From Rhodanobacteraceae bacterium (GTDB taxonomy: Bacteria > Pseudomonadota > Gammaproteobacteria > Xanthomonadales > Ahniellaceae): a DNA stretch of 64,000 nt. The stretch lies in NCBI GenBank assembly GCA_016708465.1, contig JADJFT010000004.1, positions 468,331-532,330 of the forward strand, in the 5' to 3' direction. The notes below the pieces were generated by a model. That model saw nothing but the letters and a program-made list of their open reading frames with translations. It ran no database searches and was not told the origin of the DNA. Positions within the stretch are counted from its first letter, which is position 1. The number at the start of each line of letters is the position of its first letter. The position numbers and the translations under genes are program-made. Shown here in pieces: positions 36,510 to 52,341 of this stretch.

Positions 36510-38684
36510 ATGCGTACGTTCGTTCGATTTATCGCGCTCGCACTCGCGGCGCAGGCCGTTTCCGCCGACGAAGGCATGTGGCCACCATCGCAATTGCCGT
36601 CGATCGAGGCCAAGTTGAAGGCGCGCGGTTTGGAACTCGACGCCAAGGACCTGTCCTCGCTGACCGAATATCCGTTGAACGCGATTGTCGGATTGGGCTA
36701 CTGCACCGGTTCGTTCTTGTCTCCGACCGGCTTGGTGGCGACCAATCATCATTGCGGCTTCGGCATCGTGCAGTTCAACTCGACCCAGGAAAAAAACCTG
36801 ATGGTCGACGGCTTCCTCGCACAGGATTTTGCAGCGGAACTGCCGGCCGATCCGAATCAGCGCCTGTACGTGACCGAAGCAATCAGCGACGTCACCGCGC
36901 GGTTAACGCGCGGCCTTGACGGCGTTGGCGGCTTGAAGCGATACGACACCGTCGACAAGCGTTCCAAGCAGGCCGTGGCTGACTGTGAGCGCGACGCCGG
37001 TTATCGCTGCGATGTCTACAATTTCAACGGCGGTCGCAACTACCTGATGATCAAGCAGCTTGAGATCAAGGATGTGCGCTTGGTCTACGCGCCGTCGGAA
37101 TGGATTGGCAATTTCGGTGGCGATGTCGACAACTGGATGTGGCCGCGGCATACCGGCGATTTCACGTTTCTGCGTGCTTATGTCGGGCCCGATGGCAAGC
37201 CGGCGCCGTACAGCAAGGACAACAAGCCCTACCAGCCGAAAAGCGGGTTGAAGGTCGCGCCGCAAGGTCTTCAGGCCGGCGATTACGTCATGGTTGCCGG
37301 CTATCCGGGGCGCACCAATCGTTCGCGACTCGCCGAGGAATTACGTGACGCGATCGAGTTCAGTTACCCGCGCGGGATCAAGAACATGGGCGAAGCGCTC
37401 GACACCATCGCCCGCGTCACCAAGGATCGTCCGGAAGCGGCGATCAAATACGCCTCGACCGTGCAGGGCATCGCGAACGGCTACAAGAACCAGCAGGGTC
37501 AACTCGAAGGGTTCGCGAAGACCACGGCGGTGGCTGACAAGCAGGCTGAAGAAGCGCGCCTGCTGGCGTGGATCCAGCAAGATGCCGGTCGCAAGCTCCG
37601 TTACGGCGGGGCTGTGGTGGCGCTGCAAGCAGAACTCGCGCGTATTCGCGCGTTGCGCGAAACCGAACTGTACGGCAATGCGCTGCTGTCGATGGGGCCG
37701 ACGCTGTATGGCACGGCGCGAGACCTCTACAAGCTCAGCCGCGAGCGCCGCAAGCCGGATGCCGAGCGCAGCTTCGGCTTCCAGTCGCGCGACGAGATCA
37801 AGTTCAAGGGCCGCATGGCCTCGATCGACAAGCGCTATGACGCCCAAGTTGATCGCGCCCTGTTCGAACTTTCCCTCGGTCGTTACCTCAAGTTGACGCA
37901 ATCTGCGCGCATTCCCGACATCGACCGCGCGCTCGGCATCGACCGTGATGACATGACAGTCGCCGATCTCAGCGGCAAGCTTGATGCGCTGTACGCCGGC
38001 AGCAAGCTCGGCGACGGGTCGGAACGTATGCGTCTGCTTGATGCCAAATCACGTGATTTTGAGCAATCCGATGACAGTTTCGTGCAGTTCGCAGTCGCGT
38101 TGTATCCAGCATTCGAGCGCATGGAAACAGAATGGAAAGTGCGTGCCGGCAATGATGGCCGGTATCGCGCTGCTTATCTCGATGCGTTGATCGCCTTCCG
38201 TGAATCGGAAGGGCGCCCGGCCTATCCGGACGCAAACAATTCGCTGCGTGTCACCTATGGCACGGTCACCGGCTATTCGCCGAAAGACGGTGTCGCCAAT
38301 AGCGAATTCACGACACTCGAAGGCGTGCTCGCCAAGGTCACCGAGCAGGATCCGTTCCTGCATCCGACGCGGGCGGTCGAGTTGATGCAGCAGAAGCATT
38401 ACGGCAACTACGCCGACCCGAAACTCGGCACCGTGCCGGTGAATTTTCTCACCGATGTCGACATCACCGGCGGCAATTCCGGCTCGCCGACACTGAACAA
38501 GCGTGGCGAAGTCGTCGGTTTGGTCTTTGATGGCAACTGGGAATCAGTCAGTGCGAGTTGGGTCTTCAACCCGGCACTGACGCGCGCCATTCACGTCGAT
38601 ATCCGCTACATGCTGTGGATCATGGACGAGGTCGATCACGCCGACCGCCTGATTCGCGAAATGGGGCTGGAACCGGCGCCGTAA
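36510..38684 (+). CDS. S46 family dipeptidyl-peptidase (DPP7-like)
   Basis: 724 residues. A signal peptide (MRTFVRFIALALAAQAVSA) exports the protein. Chymotrypsin-like catalytic features are present: His81 in ATNHHCGFG, an Asp candidate in the region around GDVDNWMWPRHTGDF, and Ser657 in ITGGNSGSPTLN. Eighteen residues after the Ser is Gly675 (VFDGNWESVS). In characterised S46 enzymes Gly at this place marks DPP7 (hydrophobic P1) and Arg marks DPP11 (acidic P1), so DPP7-type specificity is predicted. The helical insert expected of the family occupies about residues 280-540. The enzyme removes dipeptides from the N-terminus of peptides in the periplasm; S46 peptidases are common in Lysobacterales and Bacteroidetes. 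It is convergent with the zinc-ribbon gene. Confidence 0.93.
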   Translation: MRTFVRFIALALAAQAVSADEGMWPPSQLPSIEAKLKARGLELDAKDLSSLTEYPLNAIVGLGYCTGSFLSPTGLVATNHHCGFGIVQFNSTQEKNLMVDGFLAQDFAAELPADPNQRLYVTEAISDVTARLTRGLDGVGGLKRYDTVDKRSKQAVADCERDAGYRCDVYNFNGGRNYLMIKQLEIKDVRLVYAPSEWIGNFGGDVDNWMWPRHTGDFTFLRAYVGPDGKPAPYSKDNKPYQPKSGLKVAPQGLQAGDYVMVAGYPGRTNRSRLAEELRDAIEFSYPRGIKNMGEALDTIARVTKDRPEAAIKYASTVQGIANGYKNQQGQLEGFAKTTAVADKQAEEARLLAWIQQDAGRKLRYGGAVVALQAELARIRALRETELYGNALLSMGPTLYGTARDLYKLSRERRKPDAERSFGFQSRDEIKFKGRMASIDKRYDAQVDRALFELSLGRYLKLTQSARIPDIDRALGIDRDDMTVADLSGKLDALYAGSKLGDGSERMRLLDAKSRDFEQSDDSFVQFAVALYPAFERMETEWKVRAGNDGRYRAAYLDALIAFRESEGRPAYPDANNSLRVTYGTVTGYSPKDGVANSEFTTLEGVLAKVTEQDPFLHPTRAVELMQQKHYGNYADPKLGTVPVNFLTDVDITGGNSGSPTLNKRGEVVGLVFDGNWESVSASWVFNPALTRAIHVDIRYMLWIMDEVDHADRLIREMGLEPAP

Positions 38685-38706
38685 TATCCAGATCGCAAGC
38701 CTTATT

Positions 38707-39267
38707 TCAAGCGCCTTCGGTCTGCGACAGGAATAGATACGCGAGCAGCTCCTTGCCCTTCGGATGCGTGGTTAACCAGCCACGCAATTCCTTGGCCTTG
38801 GCAAAATCCTCGCCGAGTTGCTCACGCCAGCGCGCTTCGGCGCGGCGCTTGGCCTGTTCCTCGCGCAGTCGTTTCTGCCAAACCGCGTCGAAGATCTTGG
38901 CAAGCTGACCACTGCGCGCGAGTTGCTCGACCAAGCGCCATTCACCGTGGTCGAGCCAGACCAGATCGCAACGATCGCAGTGATCGATGTGGTTTGCGGT
39001 ATCGGCCGAGAAGCGGAACTTGGTCATGAAGCCCTTGCACTGCGGGCAGTGCAACATCGCCTTACTGTCATCGGCCGCGGCGCTGCTGGCATCACCGGCA
39101 TCGACGATCGCTTCGTCCGGTGCGGCGTGGGCGTTGCGCCAGTCGCGGTAGGCGATCAGCGGTAGCACGGCGCCGCGGCATTCCGGGCAGGACTGCGCCG
39201 GCAGCCCCTCGGTCAGCGTGGTGGCGCGCAATTCGTTGGCGGAGCAGGTCGGGCAGGGCAGGTTCAT
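38707..39267 (-). CDS. TFIIB-type zinc-ribbon domain protein
   Basis: 186 residues. There are two zinc-ribbon units: CPTCSANELRATTL with CPECRGAVLPL near the N-terminus and CPQCKGFMTKFRF with HCDRCDLVWLDHGEWRLVEQL in the middle. The second, with DxCxxCxxVWLDxGEW, is the zf-TFIIB signature of a conserved bacterial family. A basic, helical tail (KRLREEQAKRRAEARWREQLGEDFAKAKELRGWL) closes the protein. Members are small cytoplasmic proteins of unknown function; a role in nucleic acid or protein binding is likely but unproven. It is convergent with the S46 peptidase gene (22 bases apart) and divergent from the TonB receptor. Confidence 0.88.
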   Translation of the reverse strand: MNLPCPTCSANELRATTLTEGLPAQSCPECRGAVLPLIAYRDWRNAHAAPDEAIVDAGDASSAAADDSKAMLHCPQCKGFMTKFRFSADTANHIDHCDRCDLVWLDHGEWRLVEQLARSGQLAKIFDAVWQKRLREEQAKRRAEARWREQLGEDFAKAKELRGWLTTHPKGKELLAYLFLSQTEGA

Positions 39268-39468
39268 CGGAGCGTCCTCGAGTTCTCGGCCGGATTACGC
39301 GATACGGTGCCCGAAGCGGTCGCCGCAATCAATCGAATCCGAGCGCGAACAGTGCGCCTTCGACGATGGTGATGGTTACGGGTGGCTTGGCACCCGGTCG
39401 AATTGGGGAAGTCGGGAAGGGTTCACCGGAAGCACTTCCGATCCTTCCGCAAGCAGAGTGTCTATGCA

Positions 39469-39487
39469 AATGCGATGCGTTCGCATT
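39469..39487 (+). promoter_or_regulatory. Candidate Fur box upstream of TonB receptor
   Basis: A perfect inverted repeat AATGCGA-TGCGT-TCGCATT lies 63 bases before the receptor start. The 19-bp size and the AATGxGA halves resemble Fur boxes of siderophore-receptor genes. It is the only strong palindrome in the 282-base gap 39268-39549; nothing else is visible there. Confidence 0.5.
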
Positions 39488-39549
39488 ACCATTGGCGACA
39501 ATGGCCAGTGGCCAGTCGAATTCACTTCCCTCTGCAACTGAGAAACCCC

Positions 39550-41729
39550 ATGCGTCGCACTGTTTCCCGTTTCCCCCAATTCCGCCCGCGCGCCTCTGCA
39601 ATGCGTATCGCGCTGCTTCAGGCTGGCCTCTTGTTCGCAATCGCGCCACTGGCCTACGCCGTGGATCAGCACGAAGCGTCGCCGATCGGCGGAAAGCAGG
39701 GTGGCAAGCGCGTGGCGTCGTTGCCGAAGACGGTGGTGCAGGGTCAGGCCGACGACGGCTACGCGGTACGCGAAGTGAGTGTGATCAAGACGGCTACGCC
39801 ATTGATCAATGTGGCGCAGTCGATCAGCGTGGTTTCCGCAGCGTTGATGCGCGATACCGCGACCCAAAACATGGCCGACGTGGTGCGCTATGTGCCGGGT
39901 GTCGGCATCGCGCAGGGCGAGGGCAATCGCGACACTCCAATCTTTCGCGGCAGTGCGTCGACGGCCGATTTCTTCGTCGACGGCATACGTGACGATGTGC
40001 AGTATTTCCGTGACATCTACAACATCGAGCGGGTCGAGGCATTGAAGGGTCCGAATGCAATGCTGTTCGGGCGTGGTGGCAGCGGTGGTTTGATCAATCG
40101 AGTAAGCAAGCAGGCCGATGGCAGCAGCGTGCGCGAAGCGTCGCTGTTGTTGGGTTCGTGGGACAACCGCCGAGCGACCGTCGATTTCGGTCAGGCGATC
40201 AATGACACCGCGGCGTTTCGCGTCGCCGGGCTGGTCGAGAACTCGGCGTCGTATCGTGATGGATTCAGTCTCGAACGCTGGGGCCTGAATCCGACTCTGG
40301 CGCTGAATGTCAGCGACTTGACCACGGTGGTCGTCGGCTACGAGCACTTTCACGATGAGCGCATCGCCGATCGTGGGGTGCCGTCCTATCTCGGGCGTCC
40401 GTTGCAAACCGATCCGTCGACGTTCTTCGGAAACCCGGCACAGAGCCCGACCAACACCACGGTCGACGCCTTTCAGGTCACGCTCACCCACGAATTCGGC
40501 GACGGTGTGGCACTGCACAACCAAACGCGTGTCGCCGACTACGACAAATTTTATCAAAACGTGTTTCCGGGTCCTGTCAACAGTGCCGGCACAATGGTGC
40601 GATTGACTGGATACAGCAATGCGACGCAACGCTCGAACCTGATCAATCAGACCAACCTGAACTTCCGTATTGATGGCGGCTCGCTGCAGCATGATTTGCT
40701 GGTGGGCGCCGAAATCGGCCGCCAGGAAACCGACAACCTGCGTCAGACCGGATACTTCAGTTCGATCAGTTCGTCCACGACCTCGATCGAGGTCCCCGTC
40801 AGCGCCCCGATCACAACGCTGCCGATGACCTGGGCGCAGAGTGCGACTGATGCTGACAATTCCAGCACCGCCGAGTTTGCTTCGCTCTACGTTCAAGATC
40901 AGATCGAGTTCACGCCGCAACTGCTCGCCGTGCTCGGTCTGCGTTACGACCACCTTCAAATTGATGTACGCAACCATCGAAACGGCAGCGAATTTTCAGC
41001 CACCGACACGCCGCTATCGCCGCGTGCCGGGTTGATCTACAAGCCGCTTGAGACCGTGTCGATTTATGCGAACTACAGCTTGGCCTATCAGCCGCGTGCC
41101 GGCGAACAGTTGTCTTCGCTATCGTTGAGCAATCAGGCATTGGATCCGGAGCAGTTCGAGAGCTTCGAGGTGGGTGCGAAGTGGGATGTCAACGGCTTCC
41201 TCTCGGCAACGGCTGCGTTGTATCGGCTGGATCGCAGCAATGTCGCGATCACCGACCCGGCCGACCCGACGCGTTCGATCTTGATCGATGGCCAGCGTAC
41301 CGAAGGCTTTGAGCTTGGCGTGACCGGCGAACTGACCGATGCCTGGCAGATTGTCGGCGGGTACGCCCATCAGGACGGCGAAGTATTGCGCAACCTGTCG
41401 GCAACCACGCTTGCTGGTGCACGTCTCGCGCAGTTGCCGGAACACAGCATTTCATTGTGGAACCGCTATTCCCTGACATCGCACTGGAGCTTCGGCATCG
41501 GCTCGATTTATCGCAGCGAGAGCTTCACCTCCACAGACAACCTCGTGCGCCTGCCGGGATACGCCCGATTCGATGGCGCGGTTTTTTCAGCGTCAACGAC
41601 AACCTTCAAGTGCAGCTGAATATCGAGAACCTGTTTGACAAGCAGTACTTCCCGAACGCGCACAGCAACAACAACATCACCCCCGGTTCGCCACTCGCCG
41701 TACGCCTCGGTCTGACCGCACGATTCTGA
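39550..41729 (+). CDS. TonB-dependent siderophore receptor, frameshifted near the end
   Basis: About 727 residues after correcting one indel. From ATG 39550 a signal peptide (MRIALLQAGLLFAIAPLAYA, about residues 18-38) is followed by the plug domain (VAQSISVVSAALMRDTATQNMADVVRYVPGVGI, VDGIRDDVQYFRDIYNIERVEALKGPNAMLFGRGGSGGLINRVSK) and a 22-strand barrel. The first frame ends at 41619. In the T-run at 41582-41587 one T is missing; restoring it gives AVFFSVNDNLQVQLNIENLFDKQYFPNAHSN and ends LAVRLGLTARF at 41729 with the aromatic C-terminus expected of barrels. The receptor would import an iron-siderophore with TonB energy, probably a catecholate or hydroxamate such as ferrichrome-type, and is likely repressed by Fur through the palindrome upstream. 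No FecI/FecR pair or siderophore synthesis genes are in the window. Confidence 0.9.
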
Positions 41730-41776
41730 TCCGAACAGCACTGCCCACACTGCAGGCAGCACCCGGTCCGCGCGCG

Positions 41777-42679
41777 TCAAGTGCGGGTCGGGTGGGTGGA
41801 CTTCACCGCGTAGACGCCATCCAGTGCCCGTTCCGTGGCAAACCCGGATTTCGCGAGACGACGCGCGACTTCGGTCGGCACATCGCGGCCGCTGGTCTTC
41901 CTGTTCGGACTGCCGGTGTAGTGGAATAGCCGTCCGTTCATGCGCAGCAGGCGCGCGAGTTGGTCGTAAAACGTTTGTGCATACAGTTCACCGGCGATGC
42001 CAAAGCGCGGCGGATCGTGCAATACGGCATCGAAGCTCTGGTCGGGCAGTTCGCCGATCGCGAGCGCGACATCGGCATGGGTCAATCGCAATCGCCCGCC
42101 GGTCGCGCGGTCATCGGGATCGGGTGACCACGGATTGTGTCGCCGCAGCCAGAGCACGTCTGCATTCTTTTCGTAACTCTGCACCTGTGCAGCACCATCG
42201 GCCAGACAACAGGCCGCGAAATAACCAAGTCCACCGCAAGTATCGAGCACTTGCTTGCCGCGCGGCTGCACCAGCGCCACCTTGCGCTGCGCATCGGCAT
42301 ACGGCGAGATCTGCGCCGAGACCAGCATCTTGATGCCGTCGATCTCGAAGGTTGGCGTGCCCCAATCGGTTGGCACCAGCTTGATCAACGCATCCGTGTA
42401 GCGCTGCAATGGGGCAAAGGCAGTACCGTCCCAGAAATACACGGTCCGATCCTTCAAACCATCCGGCCAGGGAAAGTGTTGACCGTGCCATTCCCAGCCA
42501 TCGCGAACGATGGTTGCTTCGCCGAGCGTGCGGCCCAGATCGAATGAGCCGAGCACACGCACGGCGCCGCTCGCCCGACCGGCGTGCAACGCATCGGCGA
42601 GCGCACGGGTCAGCAGTGGGCCGAGATAGTGGGGCTGGGTGGCCAGCGGATCGAGTTCGTTCGCGGGAACACGCAGCAT
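41777..42679 (-). CDS. Class I SAM-dependent methyltransferase (RsmJ/RlmI-like fold)
   Basis: 300 residues from ATG 42679 (MLRVPANELDPLATQPHYL). The frame stays open to 42766, but that stretch is the antisense of the tRNA-Leu terminator and of the tRNA itself. Motif I reads VLDTCGGLGYFAACCLADG and motif IV reads DAVLHDPPRFGIAGE, with FEIDGIKMLVSAQISPYADAQRKV before them and LFHYTGSPNRKTSGRDV after. This is a methyltransferase of the type found in RNA-modifying enzymes, and closest by appearance to small conserved proteobacterial methyltransferases of unknown target. It is convergent with the TonB receptor gene (47 bases apart) and downstream of tRNA-Leu on the same strand, separated by the tRNA terminator. 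Confidence 0.8.
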   Translation of the reverse strand: MLRVPANELDPLATQPHYLGPLLTRALADALHAGRASGAVRVLGSFDLGRTLGEATIVRDGWEWHGQHFPWPDGLKDRTVYFWDGTAFAPLQRYTDALIKLVPTDWGTPTFEIDGIKMLVSAQISPYADAQRKVALVQPRGKQVLDTCGGLGYFAACCLADGAAQVQSYEKNADVLWLRRHNPWSPDPDDRATGGRLRLTHADVALAIGELPDQSFDAVLHDPPRFGIAGELYAQTFYDQLARLLRMNGRLFHYTGSPNRKTSGRDVPTEVARRLAKSGFATERALDGVYAVKSTHPTRT

Positions 42680-42700
42680 CGGTTCGTCAACCCGGAAACA

Positions 42701-42727
42701 ACAACGCCGGCACGGGGCCGGCGTTGT
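42701..42727 (-). terminator. Rho-independent terminator after tRNA-Leu
   Basis: On the minus strand an 11-bp GC-rich hairpin (ACAACGCCGGC, loop, GCCGGCGTTGT) is followed by TGTTT. It begins about ten bases after the tRNA 3' end. Confidence 0.8.
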
Positions 42728-42736
42728 GTCTGAAGA

Positions 42737-42821
<85 letters not shown>

Positions 42822-42862
42822 AGGTGTTCCTGCGCCGGTTAGTGGGCCGTACAGGGGCGCGC

Positions 42863-42891
42863 ACTCTAGGTCTGGGGCTGCGATTTGTCAA
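42863..42891 (-). promoter_or_regulatory. Sigma-70 promoter of tRNA-Leu
   Basis: On the minus strand a perfect -35 TTGACA (42891-42886) and -10 TAGAGT (42868-42863) are spaced by 17 bases and followed by a GC-rich discriminator (GCGCGCCCC) identical to that of the tRNA-Ala promoter. Transcription would start about 35 bases upstream of the tRNA. Confidence 0.75.
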
Positions 42892-42949
42892 CGTGGGCGG
42901 CGTGTCGGCTGCATTCGGCTTACCATGTGCGGATGATCAGGAGCGATGC

Positions 42950-45397
42950 GTGAAGAAACAAGCGGGCGGCAAAGGTGCAGGAAGTGGTTCCGGGGACGAG
43001 CGTCGTGCGCGCGGACCGGGCAAACGCGTTGGCGGCCCAGCCGCAAAGACTTTGGGCGACAAGCCGAAAAAGAAGCCAGCGCCTTGGTTGCCGGAGAGTT
43101 TCACGCCGTCGCCGGCACGCAGCGAACGTGCCGCCGCGCCGCGCGGCACGCCGATCAAAAGTAGTGTGCCCGCCGCTGCACATGGCAAACCGAGGCGCGA
43201 GCGCTACGCCGATCCGCAGGCCGAGCGTGAGTCCTTGCGTTATGACAACCCAGTCTTGTCGCGCGAAGGGCTGATCCAGTTTCTGAGCGAATCGGCCGAG
43301 TTGATGACGGTCGAGCGCATTGCCGTGAAGCTCGGTTATCGTGATGAAGAGCGCTTGGATGCATTGACGCGCCGACTCACCGCGATGGTGCGTGAGGGGC
43401 AGTTGCTGGTAAATCGCCGTGGTGGTTATGGCGTCGCCAAAAAGCTTGATTTGATCGCCGGTTCGGTGATCGCCAATCCGGATGGTTTCGGCTTCCTGAA
43501 GCCGGACGATGGCGGCAACGACCTGTTTATCCCACCCAACGAAATGCGCGCCGTAATGCATGGCGATCGGGTGTTGGTCAACGTGACCAATATCGACCGT
43601 CGCGGCCGCCGCGAGGCGGCGATTGCCGAAGTACTGGAGCGCCGACGCCCACGCTTGGTCGGTCGCTTCGATGAGCGGCGCGGATTGGGTATCGTCATTC
43701 CCGACGACCGCCGTTTGAATCAGGAAGTGCTGATTCCGCCGGATCAACGCGGCGGTGCTGCGGCCGGCCAGATTGTCATCGCGGAAATCACCGAGCCGCC
43801 GAGCAAGGAACGGCCACCGCTCGGCCGCGTCGTCGCCGTGCTCGGCGAAAAGTTGACGGCATCACTCATCGTGCGCGTCGCCATCGAGTCCCACGGCCTG
43901 CCGCATGAGTGGCCGATCGAAGTGACGCGTGAAGCCGAACGTGTCGAACCGGAAGTGACCAAACGCGATCGCGAAATGCGCCTTGACCTGCGTGAGTTGC
44001 CGCTGGTGACGATCGACGGCGAGGACGCACGTGACTTCGACGACGCGGTGTACTGCGAACCGCGTAAAGGCGGCGGCTGGCGGCTGGTGGTCGCGATTGC
44101 CGATGTTTCGCATTATGTGCCGGTCGGCAGCGCGCTGGACAAGGAAGCCTTCGAGCGCGCGACCTCGGTCTACTTCCCGGGCTTCGTCGTACCGATGTTG
44201 CCGGAGACCTTGTCGAACGGTATCTGTTCGTTGAACCCGAGTGTCGAACGACTGTGCATGGTTTGCGACATGGTGGTGACCGCAGATGGCGAAGTCGCAA
44301 AGTCGAAATTTCATCCGGCGGTGATGCGTTCGCATGCTCGCTTGACCTACACCCGCGTCTGGCGAGCGATTGGTGAGCGCGACCCCGAAGAACGTGCGGC
44401 GATGGGCAATTTGCTACCGCATCTCGAAAACCTGCATGCGCTTTACAAAGCCTTCGTGAAGCGCCGGTCCGAGCGTGGTGCCATCGAGTTCGAGTCGCAA
44501 GAAGTGAAGTTTTCGCTCGGTGCCGCTGGCGAGGTGTTGGCGATGCAGCCGCAAGCGCGCAACGACGCCCACAAGCTGATCGAGGAATGCATGATTGCGG
44601 CCAACGTCGAGGCCGCAAATTTCCTGAACAAGGCCAAGGTGCCGGCGCCGTATCGCGTGCATGCGCCGCCACCGGAAGAAAAATTCGAGGAGTTGCAGAG
44701 CTTTCTCGCGGAGTTCGGTTTGCGCCTGCCACCGCATACCTCGGTGAAGCCGGCCGACTATTCGGCGCTGCTGCGCAAGATCCGCAAGCGTCCGGATGCG
44801 TTGCTGCTGGAACAAGTGTTGCTGCGTTCGCAAAGCCTCGCGGTCTATCACCCGGATTGCAACGGCCACTTCGGCTTGGCGCTCGATGCTTACGCGCATT
44901 TCACCTCGCCGATCCGGCGCTACCCAGACCTGCTCGTGCATCGCGCCATTCGCCATGTGCTGAACGGCGGCAAGGCCGCGAACTATGAGGCGAGCCCGAG
45001 CGAAATGCTGGTGCGGTCGCAGCATTGTTCGCAGCGTGAACGCCGTGCCGACGAAGCCTGGCGCGAGGTCAACGAACGCTACCAGTGCGCATGGATGAGC
45101 AAGCATGTCGGCTCCGAGTTCGACGGCATCATTAGTGGCGTTACTTCGTTCGGGCTGTTCGTCGGCATCGCCGACACTGGCGTCACCGGCCTGATCCACG
45201 TGACCCAGTTGCCGAACGACTACTACCACTTCGATGCCGGTCGCCGCGAAATGGTCGGTGATCGCCAGGGTCTGCGCTTCCGTCTCGGCGACGCGCTGCG
45301 CGTGCAGGTGTTGCGCGCCAGCATGGAAGAACGCAAGGTCGATTTACGGTTGGTACCGCCGCCGGCAGTTCAGGGACAAGGAAAGAAGAAGCGATGA
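42950..45397 (+). CDS. rnr: Ribonuclease R
   Basis: 815 residues from GTG 42950, which has AGGAG seven bases upstream; E. coli RNase R has 813. Longer starts back to 42794 would run into the tRNA promoter. A Lys/Gly/Arg-rich N-terminal extension (residues 1-70) precedes a winged-helix part (LSREGLIQFLSESAELMTVERIAVKLG), two cold-shock domains (GFGFLKPDDGGNDLFIPPNEM), the RNB catalytic domain (VTIDGEDARDFDDAVYCE, then HFTSPIRRYPDLLVHRAI) and the S1 domain (GSEFDGIISGVTSFGLFV) with a short basic end (GQGKKKR). It is a 3'-5' exoribonuclease that degrades structured RNA. Its stop overlaps the rlmB start by four bases (ATGA), the common rnr-rlmB operon. The divergent tRNA-Leu promoter lies 60 bases upstream. 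Confidence 0.96.
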   Translation: MKKQAGGKGAGSGSGDERRARGPGKRVGGPAAKTLGDKPKKKPAPWLPESFTPSPARSERAAAPRGTPIKSSVPAAAHGKPRRERYADPQAERESLRYDNPVLSREGLIQFLSESAELMTVERIAVKLGYRDEERLDALTRRLTAMVREGQLLVNRRGGYGVAKKLDLIAGSVIANPDGFGFLKPDDGGNDLFIPPNEMRAVMHGDRVLVNVTNIDRRGRREAAIAEVLERRRPRLVGRFDERRGLGIVIPDDRRLNQEVLIPPDQRGGAAAGQIVIAEITEPPSKERPPLGRVVAVLGEKLTASLIVRVAIESHGLPHEWPIEVTREAERVEPEVTKRDREMRLDLRELPLVTIDGEDARDFDDAVYCEPRKGGGWRLVVAIADVSHYVPVGSALDKEAFERATSVYFPGFVVPMLPETLSNGICSLNPSVERLCMVCDMVVTADGEVAKSKFHPAVMRSHARLTYTRVWRAIGERDPEERAAMGNLLPHLENLHALYKAFVKRRSERGAIEFESQEVKFSLGAAGEVLAMQPQARNDAHKLIEECMIAANVEAANFLNKAKVPAPYRVHAPPPEEKFEELQSFLAEFGLRLPPHTSVKPADYSALLRKIRKRPDALLLEQVLLRSQSLAVYHPDCNGHFGLALDAYAHFTSPIRRYPDLLVHRAIRHVLNGGKAANYEASPSEMLVRSQHCSQRERRADEAWREVNERYQCAWMSKHVGSEFDGIISGVTSFGLFVGIADTGVTGLIHVTQLPNDYYHFDAGRREMVGDRQGLRFRLGDALRVQVLRASMEERKVDLRLVPPPAVQGQGKKKR

Positions 45398-46134
45398 GCA
45401 AAGACATACTCGCCGGTATCCATGCCGTCGAAGCTGTGATGAAACACGACGCCGGCAACGTCGTTGAAATCATGGTCGCGGATGCGGCGAAAAATCCACG
45501 CCTGAAGCGACTGGTCGACGAGGCGCGCGAACTCGACATCAAAGTGCATGCGCGCGACATGGCGCAACTCGACAAGCTATGTGGCGGCGAACGTCATCAA
45601 GGCGTGGTCGCGTTCTACGATGCCCCGGCGGCCAAGTCGGAAAAGGACCTGCCGGCCCTGATCGACGCCGCCGGAAGCGAAGCGCTGTTTCTGATCCTCG
45701 ACGAGATCACCGACCCGCACAATCTGGGGGCTTGTCTGCGCAGCGCATTGGCCGCGAAGGTGACGGCAGTGGTGGTTCCGAAAGACCACGCGGCACCTTT
45801 GAATGCGACCGTGCGGCGGTCATCGGCTGGAGCGGCCGATCGTATTCCGATTGTGCGCGCGACCAATCTGGCGCGGGCGATGGATGTGCTGAAACAGGCT
45901 GGCATCTGGATCAGTGGACTCGATGGCGAGGCGACACAGTCGATCCATCAAGCCGACTTCCGCGGCCCCTGTGCTTTGGTCTTGGGCGCTGAAGGCGAGG
46001 GTATGCGCCGGCTGACCCGTGAACGCTGCGATTTTTTGGTGACCATTCCGATGCCCGGCCCGATGGAATCGCTGAATGTCTCGGTTGCCGCCGGGGTCGC
46101 CTTGTTCGAGGTGGTGCGCCAGCGCGCAGGGTAA
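45394..46134 (+). CDS. rlmB: 23S rRNA (guanosine-2'-O)-methyltransferase RlmB
   Basis: 246 residues. The N-terminal part (ILAGIHAVEAVMKHDAGNVVEIMVADA) is the substrate-binding domain of SpoU enzymes. The SPOUT catalytic part has the three signature motifs: ILDEITDPHNLGACLRSALA (motif 1), LVLGAEGEGMRRL (motif 2) and IPMPGPMESLNVSVAAGVALFEVVRQ (motif 3). RlmB methylates the 2'-O of G2251 in the peptidyl-transferase loop of 23S rRNA. Co-translated with rnr (four-base overlap), the classical arrangement in gammaproteobacteria. Complete and unremarkable, except that one conserved Asn of motif 1 is part of DPHNLGA as expected. Confidence 0.96.
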   Translation: MSKDILAGIHAVEAVMKHDAGNVVEIMVADAAKNPRLKRLVDEARELDIKVHARDMAQLDKLCGGERHQGVVAFYDAPAAKSEKDLPALIDAAGSEALFLILDEITDPHNLGACLRSALAAKVTAVVVPKDHAAPLNATVRRSSAGAADRIPIVRATNLARAMDVLKQAGIWISGLDGEATQSIHQADFRGPCALVLGAEGEGMRRLTRERCDFLVTIPMPGPMESLNVSVAAGVALFEVVRQRAG

Positions 46135-46275
46135 TTGCGGCATTGTTTACAGCCGTTGCCGTTGAAACTTTTCCATACCTAGAGCCAAGACTCTACGCCT
46201 GCCCGATACCAGATTAACCATGGCATTCACTGCGTCACGGCGCGCCAGCGCCGCGATGCTTCATGGGCGAACGAT

Positions 46276-52200
<5,925 letters not shown>

Positions 52201-52341
52201 ATGAGCGTTGCGAGAGAGCGTGCTTTCCGGCGTCGGGCGCACCATCGGCATCGCGATGAGACAATCTCACCCGGTGAGATCGCCGGTTGCTACGGTTGAT
52301 CCCTGAGCATCGTCGTTCGTCGTGGCAATCAAGGAGTGGGC

